Of a stretch of DNA of 24,412 bases, positions 1 through 6,249 are shown in pieces. Made by a program: the position numbers and the translations under genes. Under the pieces are notes generated by a model. It was not told where the DNA came from. It did no database searches and saw nothing but the letters and a program-made list of their open reading frames with translations. Position 1 is the stretch's first letter; each line of letters begins with the position of its first letter. Source of the DNA: a virus; IMG/VR virus record IMGVR_UViG_3300032313_000913, positions 1 to 24,412 of that record, one strand, 5' to 3'.

Positions 1-496
1 TTGTTGTTGTTCCAGTATTTGTTACCAAAGCATTGGTTCCAGCATTGCCAGTTGTGGTTGTTCCAACATCTATTGTTGCTGGGCCTTGTGGACCTACTGG
101 TCCTTGTATGCCTTGTGGACCTTGAGGGAGAACTAAATTTAATGTTTGTGAAGGGCTGGTTCCAGTTATTGTTGCACTAGCAGAACCTCCCTCAACAACC
201 GTTCCAATATTTAAAACATTGGATGGGCCAGGGCCACCAATAATTCCATCAACGCCTCTTGGTAATGTTAAATTTAATATAGCATTAGATGCAGTTCCTA
301 CATTAACAACTGATGCTGGTGTAGCAGCACTAACAGTAGTTACTGTACCTACCTCTAAGGTGCCTGAAGGGCCCTGTGGGCCTGGATTGTCGGCTATAAA
401 GGCTGCAATGTCGGTGCCAAGGTTTCCAAGGTCTCTAGGGACGTCTGGGGTGTCTGTATAGTCTGGAAATCTCCAGCCATTTACTCCTGTACTCAT
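1..496 (-). CDS. Collagen-like phage tail fibre protein, N-terminal part (runs off the window)
   Basis: An open frame starts at ATG 496 and stays open to base 1, giving about 165 residues without a stop. After a short N-terminus (MSTGVNGWRFPDYTDTP) it consists of repeated modules of the type GPQGPSG - LEVGTVTTV - SVVNVGTASNAILNLTLPRG, the pattern of phage tail-fibre proteins in which short Gly-Pro-X collagen triplets alternate with beta-strand units ending in LPRG or LPQG. GP-containing stretches lie near residues 39-45, 86-90 and 125-140. The likely role is in a trimeric fibre or adhesin. The start has no Shine-Dalgarno sequence but lies exactly 6 nt after TGGTATAAT, so a leaderless transcript is likely. 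It follows the 2OG oxygenase genes in transcription order, which makes it a candidate substrate for them (inference). Confidence 0.8.
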   Translation of the reverse strand, partial: MSTGVNGWRFPDYTDTPDVPRDLGNLGTDIAAFIADNPGPQGPSGTLEVGTVTTVSAATPASVVNVGTASNAILNLTLPRGVDGIIGGPGPSNVLNIGTVVEGGSASATITGTSPSQTLNLVLPQGPQGIQGPVGPQGPATIDVGTTTTGNAGTNALVTNTGTTT

Positions 497-511
497 TTTT
501 TTATTATACCA
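497..511 (-). promoter_or_regulatory. Extended -10 promoter, leaderless, for the collagen-like fibre gene
   Basis: On the minus strand TGGTATAAT (511 to 503) is followed by six A residues and then the ATG at 496. A transcription start 6-7 nt after the -10 box would fall on the ATG itself. No good -35 box is seen, as is usual for an extended -10 (TGnTATAAT). Confidence 0.55.
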
Positions 512-516
512 CCTAT

Positions 517-1167
517 CTACTTAATATATACGTGTGCTGGGCTCATGTATCTAGTACCAGATACAATAGGCTTTACCTCGTGGATGTAGGGCTCTTGTGA
601 TGGAAACATTATTAAGCTTCCAGATTTTGGTTTTATGGTGACATTATGGTTTGGGAAATTAATCTCTCCGCCCTCATAATCATCATTAATGTATGCCACT
701 AAAGAAAATGCTAAATTCTTATTCCCATCTTGCCCATCAAAATGTGGACCCATTGATTGTCCTTCATTCCAGGCTTTTATTGTTATTCGATCAAGGTTTA
801 AATCATATTTATTTTTATCTAATTTTCTTGAGTCTAAATATCTATCAGTACACATTTGAAAGGCCATTAACAAACTATTAGCAATATATAGAGTTTTTTT
901 ATCTAATATATCAGAGCCAGTAGAAATCTTTAATTTAGACCTGTCAATATTTTTTGTTTTTCCATAGACCAATTTATTATCGTCACTAGCAGTCCAGTTT
1001 TCCCATTTTGATATTCTGGAATACGACTCTGGCTCTTCGTCTATTTTGTCTATAAAATCTTTTAAATGTTCTGGAAAGCTTAATGCATTTTCCCAGTACC
1101 AGATATCTGTTTCCAAAATTTTAAGATCAAACATTATAAACTGCTTAAACTCTACATTATTTTGCAT
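517..1167 (-). CDS. 2-oxoglutarate/Fe(II) oxygenase, prolyl-4-hydroxylase-like (216 aa)
   Basis: The C-terminal half has the double-stranded beta-helix signature of 2OG-Fe(II) oxygenases: the HxD iron-binding pair is H142-F-D144, the strand AYINDDYEGGEINFP covers about 158-172, the distal iron ligand is H196, and R206 (ten residues on) should bind the 2OG carboxylate. KPKSGSLIMFPS at about 179-190 is the usual turn before the distal His. Family enzymes decarboxylate 2OG to hydroxylate a substrate, often a peptidyl proline. The substrate here is unknown. The start is supported by GAGGG 7 nt upstream; only one base separates it from the stop of the preceding oxygenase, so the two are probably cotranslated. 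It is the last gene of a five-oxygenase cluster. Confidence 0.88.
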   Translation of the reverse strand: MQNNVEFKQFIMFDLKILETDIWYWENALSFPEHLKDFIDKIDEEPESYSRISKWENWTASDDNKLVYGKTKNIDRSKLKISTGSDILDKKTLYIANSLLMAFQMCTDRYLDSRKLDKNKYDLNLDRITIKAWNEGQSMGPHFDGQDGNKNLAFSLVAYINDDYEGGEINFPNHNVTIKPKSGSLIMFPSQEPYIHEVKPIVSGTRYMSPAHVYIK

Positions 1168-1168
1168 G

Positions 1169-1921
1169 TTAGCCCTCTACTTCTGATGCTGGATACACTT
1201 CTCCACGGGGGGTTATTCTTAATCCTTTATTTCTATAGTCTTCCCACTCAATAGCCTCATCTGCTTGCATTGCTCTAACTTCAGCAAGCTCTGCCGCCCA
1301 AGCATCTCTAACTTCTTGTGGGTAATCACTTTCTTCTCTGTCGTCCCAAAATGATCCGAGGGTGTATCTAATAGATTTTTTAACAGTAGTGACCTCATGC
1401 ATATTATGGAATCCGCCAGCAAATGTTACTAGAGTTCCAGTTTTTGGAGCAATTGTTAATCCATGCTTAAAGTTTAAAATACCATCTTCAAAGTCATCGT
1501 TTAAATAAAGAAAGGTTGCATATCTACTTCTAGTAAATGCTCCTGAAACTCCATCATTAGAAGTATTGTCTGAGTGCATATTTGCAAAAGCTCCTGGTGC
1601 CCATCTTTGAGAGTGCCAGCTTATCTGCGACATTTGTGCTGAATCTTTTCCAGCCATATCTGCAGTAGCATCTATAACTCTTTGTCTAAGATCTACAAAA
1701 AAATCTCCTGGTAAGCCACAGGCAATTGTGTCTGGGTCATTTAGCTCTGGAGTGCCTGATGAGTATGACTCATAAAATGAAATTGGCATCCACTTTAATT
1801 GTTCTTTTTCCATCTTAATAGCTAGAACATCAATAATTGATTTACATTCATCTGGGGTTAAAAAATTGTCATATTGCACAATATCTGGCTTGTGTCTAGT
1901 TATAACCATATCTCTTTCCAT
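1169..1921 (-). CDS. 2-oxoglutarate/Fe(II) oxygenase, prolyl-4-hydroxylase-like (250 aa)
   Basis: Residues 12-30 (PDIVQYDNFLTPDECKSII) resemble the N-terminus of P4H-type enzymes. The catalytic core shows H116-S-D118, FLYLNDDFEDGILNF at about 137-151, APKTGTLVTF at 158-167, distal H175 and R185 for 2OG. After the core comes a charged tail of about 60 residues (EESDYPQEVRDAWAAELAEV...) that looks helical and has no recognised function. The gene lies 2 bases downstream of the previous oxygenase stop; AAGGAA some 14 nt upstream is the only Shine-Dalgarno candidate, so coupling is plausible. Hydroxylation of protein side chains is likely by family, but the substrate is not known. Confidence 0.88.
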   Translation of the reverse strand: MERDMVITRHKPDIVQYDNFLTPDECKSIIDVLAIKMEKEQLKWMPISFYESYSSGTPELNDPDTIACGLPGDFFVDLRQRVIDATADMAGKDSAQMSQISWHSQRWAPGAFANMHSDNTSNDGVSGAFTRSRYATFLYLNDDFEDGILNFKHGLTIAPKTGTLVTFAGGFHNMHEVTTVKKSIRYTLGSFWDDREESDYPQEVRDAWAAELAEVRAMQADEAIEWEDYRNKGLRITPRGEVYPASEVEG

Positions 1922-1923
1922 AA

Positions 1924-2823
1924 TTACATCATTCCTTTTTCTTCTTTAGCATCAAATGGGACACCAAATTCTTTAGCATCAAATGGGACACCAAATTGTT
2001 TTTCATCATATGGGACACCAAATTGTTTTTCAACATGTTCCTCATATGTAACTGGAACTCCGTCATTGAAATAAACCATGTTTCTTTTATCATCGTATTC
2101 AATTCTTTGTTGCTCCATTTTTGCCCACTTGTAAGCACCAAATTTTCTTTGGTTTGCAAGCCATTCTTCTGTGCCATTATGAGGAGTCATTATAAAGTTT
2201 CTAACAAAAAATTTCTCATTGCTGTTAATTGTTTTTACCCCATGATAGTATGGCTCTGTTGATGGAAATACTAAAATATCTCCAGCCTTTGGCTTATGAT
2301 TAATAAATTGCCCATCAATATAAAACTCTATATCTCCGCCATCGTAATCATCATTAATATACATTGTGCAGGTAATTGAAAATTTCTCCCCAGGCATATC
2401 TTTTTGTGATGTTATGTGATCTGTATGATACTGCATCGTAAGCTTACTTTTAAGATTATCAACTCCTGCATGATATTTAGAATAAGAAGATCCGCTAAAA
2501 CGCCAGCCTTCTGGCAATTTTATATTGTGTCTTTCTATGTAGTCCGCTATAACCTTACTGTATGCCGCTTCAACTTCTTCAACGAATGCCTTTTCTTTAA
2601 TAAACATTTCTGTAGATTGAATTTCTGCAGAAACTTCTCTCATATCTTTTTTCTGAGTATACGTTCCAAAATGGGCCCAAGGATCCCAGGTCTTTAAAAA
2701 ATACTTTCCTTCTGAAGTTTTTTCTGAAGAATTCATGACTTCATATAGTTGTGCTGGATCTTTTAAAACATTTCTATAAACATCAACTTTTGGGTACAGT
2801 TCTATATGGTCTAATTGGCTCAT
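1924..2823 (-). CDS. 2-oxoglutarate/Fe(II) oxygenase with nonapeptide-repeat tail (299 aa)
   Basis: I chose the ATG at 2823, not the in-frame ATG at 2859, because it forms an ATGA overlap with the upstream oxygenase stop and has GGGAGA about 10 nt before it. The core has H133-T-D135, TMYINDDYDGGDIEFY at about 153-168, KPKAGDILVFPSTEPYYHG at 178-195 with distal H194, and K204 where most paralogues have Arg; Lys is also the 2OG ligand in collagen prolyl 4-hydroxylases. A linker of about 60 residues follows, then three nearly identical nine-residue repeats (KQFGVPYDE, KQFGVPFDA, KEFGVPFDA) and a short charged end. The repeats could be a binding tail or simply variable; each contains Val-Pro. Confidence 0.87.
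   Translation of the reverse strand: MSQLDHIELYPKVDVYRNVLKDPAQLYEVMNSSEKTSEGKYFLKTWDPWAHFGTYTQKKDMREVSAEIQSTEMFIKEKAFVEEVEAAYSKVIADYIERHNIKLPEGWRFSGSSYSKYHAGVDNLKSKLTMQYHTDHITSQKDMPGEKFSITCTMYINDDYDGGDIEFYIDGQFINHKPKAGDILVFPSTEPYYHGVKTINSNEKFFVRNFIMTPHNGTEEWLANQRKFGAYKWAKMEQQRIEYDDKRNMVYFNDGVPVTYEEHVEKQFGVPYDEKQFGVPFDAKEFGVPFDAKEEKGMM
1948..2028 (-). repeat. Three 27-bp in-frame tandem repeats at the oxygenase C-terminus
   Basis: Three head-to-tail units of 27 bp encode KQFGVPYDE, KQFGVPFDA and KEFGVPFDA. The two units nearest the stop are almost identical at DNA level, so copy number probably changes by slippage or recombination. Confidence 0.85.
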
Positions 2824-3497
2824 GGTTGTTTTTCTCCCGTATGTTTTTGTATCGTCCAAAAGAATGGAGATGTAAATCTATTTCCAGAGATTACTGGACG
2901 TACTCCATGTGTATAATTCATATCACCTGGAAAAAAATATGCTGCTCCTGCAACTGGCTGAAATTCAATTCCGTGCTGTGGGAAATATAATTCTCCGCCT
3001 TCATAGTCATCGTTAAAATAAAATAAGCCAGCCAAATCATACCAAGGAAAATCATTTGCTCTTCCTTTTTCTGGGCCAGAATGAAATTCTTTATCTGCAT
3101 GCGGCTCTTGTCTGGCACCAACAGGCCATCTAACAATTGCTGGACCAGTTTCTTTTGCATCAACATTAAAAAATGCATCTACTTCTATTTTAAGTCTTGC
3201 TATCATGCTATAAATTAATTCTAATATCGATGGGTCTGACGCCATTAAAGAATTGTAGGTGCAAACTCTATTTTCCCAAACTTTGTGGTCATATAAAACT
3301 AGGCCATCGGCATCTCTATGGGTTTCTGTTATGTCCCAAATTTTATTATTAAGGGAAAAGTCCATCAATCTTTTACGCTCTTCTATTGTAAGGAAATCTT
3401 TTATTTCTACTATGTTATTTATGGAATTACCAAAAAATCCAGACGGAGTAATAGATTTTGGCTTTTGATCTTCTGTCCATTGGTTTGCTAGCTTCAT
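2820..3497 (-). CDS. 2-oxoglutarate/Fe(II) oxygenase, prolyl-4-hydroxylase-like (225 aa)
   Basis: The core shows H133-A-D135 (ARQEPHADKEF), LFYFNDDYEGGELYFP at about 158-173, QPVAGAAYFFPG at 180-191, distal H197 (YTHGVRPV) and R207 (SGNRF). The N-terminal part has IKDFLTIEERKRLMDF at about 32-47, like the entry helix of P4H-type proteins. It stands between a DUF6065-like gene, whose stop it overlaps, and another oxygenase, whose start overlaps its own stop as ATGA. The start has no Shine-Dalgarno box but is preceded by TGATATAAT and six bases, so it may be transcribed as a leaderless message from a promoter inside the end of the upstream gene. The substrate is unknown. Confidence 0.88.
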   Translation of the reverse strand: MKLANQWTEDQKPKSITPSGFFGNSINNIVEIKDFLTIEERKRLMDFSLNNKIWDITETHRDADGLVLYDHKVWENRVCTYNSLMASDPSILELIYSMIARLKIEVDAFFNVDAKETGPAIVRWPVGARQEPHADKEFHSGPEKGRANDFPWYDLAGLFYFNDDYEGGELYFPQHGIEFQPVAGAAYFFPGDMNYTHGVRPVISGNRFTSPFFWTIQKHTGEKQP

Positions 3498-4246
3498 TTA
3501 TCTATTATATCATTTCCCTTGTTTAATTCATGATTGACTTTAAGCCTAATAGCTTTTACTTGATGACCGCCTAGGACATTTTTAAGGTGATCTACAGCAT
3601 CTCTATAAAAATTAGACCAAATTGCTTTTCTGTTTAAATCGTAAATAACATTAGAATACTCGTTAGAGTCAAATTTAGGGTCTGGCAAAGACTCTACTTT
3701 ATCAAAATTTATTTCTGAGTTTTGTAAAGCTTCTAAATCTATTGGTAGTATAGCAATTATTGGTGTTCCTGCTTTTATGGTAATAACTTCGTTTGGTTTA
3801 GTTATCATCCAGGCACATGGCAATTCTCCTCTAAAAAATGATGTACTCATTAAGGTTGTAAAAGGAACGGCACCGTCAATGAATAAATTTGGAACTGGCA
3901 TAGATAGAAGACTTAAATTTTCTTCAGTAGAAAACATTAGGCCCGTATTAAAACTTACTGTTCCATTAGCTCTACCAGAATAAGCATACTTTTCACCAGA
4001 CAAAATTTTAACGTGATCTGGAGTGCTGTCTGTTACGCCATCCCATATAAAAGATATATCTTCTGGAAAAGATATTCCCCAGCCAAGCTGGTTAGTTAGT
4101 CCTACTGGAAAACATTTATATGCATGAGATTCCCAAGTATTATCCATCCAATCTCTTTTAATTGAAAGAGGAAAAACTTCTCCGTAACCATCTCTTATTG
4201 TATAGGCTTTAATTTTATGCATACGAGTTTTTGCCAGTTTTTTCAT
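3494..4246 (-). CDS. DUF6065-like protein of unknown function (250 aa)
   Basis: The sequence has the layout I associate with DUF6065: an N-terminal strand (IKAYTIRDGYGEVFPLSIKR at 12-31), GWGISFPEDISFIWDG at about 55-70, a Gly-rich SFNTGLMF at 98-105, and PCAWMITKPNEVITIKAGTPIIAILPID at 143-170, which reads like a cupin-type beta barrel. No catalytic triad or metal site is obvious. Its position inside a run of 2OG oxygenases, with overlaps on both sides (33 nt with the upstream gene, 4 nt with the downstream gene), suggests it works with them, for example in substrate binding, but that is inference. An alternative start is the ATG at 4222; neither has a strong ribosome binding site. The family name is from memory and needs a profile search. 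Confidence 0.65.
   Translation of the reverse strand: MKKLAKTRMHKIKAYTIRDGYGEVFPLSIKRDWMDNTWESHAYKCFPVGLTNQLGWGISFPEDISFIWDGVTDSTPDHVKILSGEKYAYSGRANGTVSFNTGLMFSTEENLSLLSMPVPNLFIDGAVPFTTLMSTSFFRGELPCAWMITKPNEVITIKAGTPIIAILPIDLEALQNSEINFDKVESLPDPKFDSNEYSNVIYDLNRKAIWSNFYRDAVDHLKNVLGGHQVKAIRLKVNHELNKGNDIIDK
3498..3512 (-). promoter_or_regulatory. Extended -10 promoter inside the cluster, leaderless
   Basis: Minus-strand TGATATAAT (3512 to 3504), then AGATAA, then the ATG at 3497. The spacing equals that before the genes starting at 496, 4928, 22938 and 24177. It overlaps the last codons of the DUF6065-like gene. Confidence 0.5.
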
Positions 4247-4928
4247 CTTCTACTAACCATCTGGCTCGTGCTTCAAAAAATTCTTGTCTGTGAGCATGAT
4301 CATTATAATCAAGCATTGTTACAATAGAAAACTTCATGCCATCTTCTACTGGCATTGCTCTATGCGAAAACAGATAGGTAGATGGGAAAATATATAAATC
4401 ACCAGCTCTTGGCTTAATGTTTAGACCTAATTTAGGAAAAAATAAATTGCCTCCTGCATAATCGTCATTTACATAAGCAACTAATGATACTGTGGCACTA
4501 TATGAAAATCCGTGGTCCGCATGCTCTTGGAAGTGTTGTCCTTTGCCGTATCTAATACAGTTCATAACTTCCCAATAATTCATCTTTACACTATATTTAG
4601 TACAATAATCTTGAACTGCTACGTCCTGTGCTTTTTTTAAATCAGACCATAAATCTGCAACTAGTTTCTGGGTTTCATTGACTGGATTAATTATCTCTCC
4701 AATTTTAATATCTTCACAGTCTCTATATGATGGTCTTTTTTCACTATAGCCAACAAAACCAAATGTCCAACTGTATCTGGAATCTGCCTCTTTATCAGCA
4801 GAATTTCCTATTGCGTTTAATCTATTAATAACGTCTAAATCTTTTTTAATTACATCTCTGTATACCCACACGCCTGGGAAAAGCTCTTCCTTTGAAGAAA
4901 ATCCATATTGGTCATTTATAGTAGTCAT
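4215..4928 (-). CDS. 2-oxoglutarate/Fe(II) oxygenase, prolyl-4-hydroxylase-like (237 aa)
   Basis: This is the first gene of the oxygenase cluster. The core has H136-A-D138 (FQEHADHGFSY), SLVAYVNDDYAGGNLFFP at about 148-165, KPRAGDLYIFPSTYLFSHR at 172-190 with distal H189, and K199 in the 2OG-carboxylate position where Arg is more usual. The N-terminal residues 14-28 (EELFPGVWVYRDVIK) resemble the start of the oxygenase at 1924-2823, and both use Lys, so these two may be closer to each other than to the rest. TGATACAAT lies 6 nt before the ATG with a possible TTGTAT -35 box, pointing to a leaderless message that starts the cluster just after the terminator at 4968-5002. Confidence 0.88.
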   Translation of the reverse strand: MTTINDQYGFSSKEELFPGVWVYRDVIKKDLDVINRLNAIGNSADKEADSRYSWTFGFVGYSEKRPSYRDCEDIKIGEIINPVNETQKLVADLWSDLKKAQDVAVQDYCTKYSVKMNYWEVMNCIRYGKGQHFQEHADHGFSYSATVSLVAYVNDDYAGGNLFFPKLGLNIKPRAGDLYIFPSTYLFSHRAMPVEDGMKFSIVTMLDYNDHAHRQEFFEARARWLVEDEKTGKNSYA

Positions 4929-4963
4929 GCCTTTATTGTATCATTTTGAATTTACAAATACAA
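4929..4963 (-). promoter_or_regulatory. Promoter for the oxygenase cluster (TTGTAT-17-TACAAT, extended -10)
   Basis: Minus strand: TTGTAT (4963 to 4958), 17-nt spacer, TGA-TACAAT (-10 at 4940 to 4935), six bases (AAAGGC) and the ATG at 4928. It directly follows the terminator hairpin, so the cluster would be a transcription unit independent of the tail genes. Confidence 0.55.
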
Positions 4964-4967
4964 TAGC

Positions 4968-5002
4968 AAAAAGAGGGGGGCATTGTGTGCCACCCCTCTT
5001 TT
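4968..5002 (-). terminator. Strong bidirectional hairpin terminator after the Hint-domain fibre gene
   Basis: On the minus strand AAAAGAGGGG pairs with CCCCTCTTTT, and the interior GGCA pairs with TGCC around CACAA. The 3' arm ends in a run of five T. A-rich/T-rich flanks on both sides make it usable on either strand. It closes the tail-fibre transcription unit. Confidence 0.85.
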
Positions 5003-5010
5003 ATAGATAT

Positions 5011-6216
5011 TTAAGCTATTACTAGGAAAGAATTAACGATAAACCATGGATTTGGAGATGTTCTAACATCGTACACGGTAGATTCTGTTTCACTCTTTTC
5101 AACTGAGGTTACTGGAGTTCCTTGGACTAGTCCATTTGAATCTACTCCTATGATTATTTCTCCTATCTCAATTTCTCCTGCATTCTTATAGGTAATACCA
5201 TTTGAGGTTTTTACAAATAACGGCTGGGTTTCTGAGTAGTCTTTACCTCTGTAATTAAATCCAATTAGCTTTCCAGTTTTTTCTGTTATTGAAATAACTT
5301 CTGAATTTGTAAGCTTAACTGTTGATTCTAAATGTCCAGATGTCTTATTTGCGGTTATAGATTCAAGATTAATATTAGAGTTATCAACTGTTATTACTTG
5401 ATCTCCAATTTTAATATCTTTAGCTTTTACCCATCCAGTATTGGTGAAAATAACTGATTCTGGTGATAAACACTTACCCTTAAATCCTGGTGGGGAAAAG
5501 AACCCTGGTGGGGCAAAGAACCCTGGTGGGGCAAAGAACCCTGGTGGGGCAAAGAACCCTGGTGGGGCAAAGAACCCTGGTGGAAAGAACGGTGGAAAGA
5601 ACGGTGGAAAGAACGGTGCTTGAGTTGTAATATTAGCTGTATTTTCTGAAGCTGCTGACCGACCATTAGCATTATCTGCATAAACATTATAATACTGAGA
5701 TGTATTAGCAGTATCATTGATGTTTATAGTTAGGGATGCTGTATTTCCACTTGTTCCATCATTACCTGCAACATAGTAGTTAGTTATTGCGGATCCACCA
5801 TTTGCTGGTTGTGTCCAAGTAATTGTGTTTTGGTTAACTCCTGCAGTTGCGACTGGGCTTTGTGGAGCTTGAGGTACGGTTGTTGCAGTAATGCTATTTG
5901 AGGCAGCAGATGCTGCACCAGTTCCTACTGCATTTGTTCCCGTTACCGTAAATGTATATGCTGTATTTGATTGTAAACCAGTTACAGATATTGGAGAAGA
6001 TGCTCCTGAAGCAGTATACGATCCTGGAGAGGATGTTACTGTAAAGGATGTAGCAGCAGGTGAATTTGCTGGCAAAGAAAACGTTACGTCGGCCCGTCCA
6101 TTGTTATATGCACGACCAGATGGTACGTTTGTTGCTGTTACTGACTCTGGTGCCCGTGGCTCCAGAAAGTCATTTGATGCCTGTGCCTTTTTACCGAATT
6201 TCTTACCTACTGCCAT
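5011..6216 (-). CDS. Tail/adhesion protein: two FN3-like domains, FFPP/FFAPPG stalk, C-terminal Hint-like domain (401 aa)
   Basis: Residues 22-112 and 115-198 look like two fibronectin type III-like domains (PESVTATNVPSGRAYNN..., PQSPVATAGVNQNTITWTQP...). Residues 201-245 are a low-complexity stalk of FFPP and then FFAPPG units. Residues 249-401 match a Hint fold: C249-LSPESVIF...GWVKAKDIKIGDQVI (block A), SETQPLFVKTSNGITYKNAGEIEIGE (block B) and VYDVRTSPNPWFIVNSFLVIA (blocks F/G). Cys1 is kept, but the block B His is replaced by Gln331, the block F His by Pro-Trp, and the terminal His-Asn by Ile-Ala at the protein end. Autocleavage by the usual route is therefore doubtful. AAGGAG precedes the ATG. 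A second copy of this design is 11174-13366. Confidence 0.82.
   Translation of the reverse strand: MAVGKKFGKKAQASNDFLEPRAPESVTATNVPSGRAYNNGRADVTFSLPANSPAATSFTVTSSPGSYTASGASSPISVTGLQSNTAYTFTVTGTNAVGTGAASAASNSITATTVPQAPQSPVATAGVNQNTITWTQPANGGSAITNYYVAGNDGTSGNTASLTININDTANTSQYYNVYADNANGRSAASENTANITTQAPFFPPFFPPFFPPGFFAPPGFFAPPGFFAPPGFFAPPGFFSPPGFKGKCLSPESVIFTNTGWVKAKDIKIGDQVITVDNSNINLESITANKTSGHLESTVKLTNSEVISITEKTGKLIGFNYRGKDYSETQPLFVKTSNGITYKNAGEIEIGEIIIGVDSNGLVQGTPVTSVEKSETESTVYDVRTSPNPWFIVNSFLVIA
5482..5613 (-). repeat. 12-bp (FFPP) and 18-bp (FFAPPG) coding repeats
   Basis: Three FFPP units (12 bp) run into about five FFAPPG/FFSPPG units (18 bp), nearly identical at DNA level. The same FFPP DNA unit recurs in the paralogue at 11651-11782, which gives a place for recombination between the two genes. 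Confidence 0.9.
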
Positions 6217-6249
6217 TTTGAATCTCCTTTTTAACTATTTAAATTTGTA

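Noticed and set aside
1948-2028. CRISPR-like repeats
   Set aside because: 27-bp units are directly adjacent with no spacers and in frame with an oxygenase.
5441-5623. Plus-strand ORF of Gly-Gly-Lys-Asn repeats opposite the FFPP stalk
   Set aside because: It is the antisense reading of a repeat in a well-supported gene, with no ribosome binding site and no promoter.
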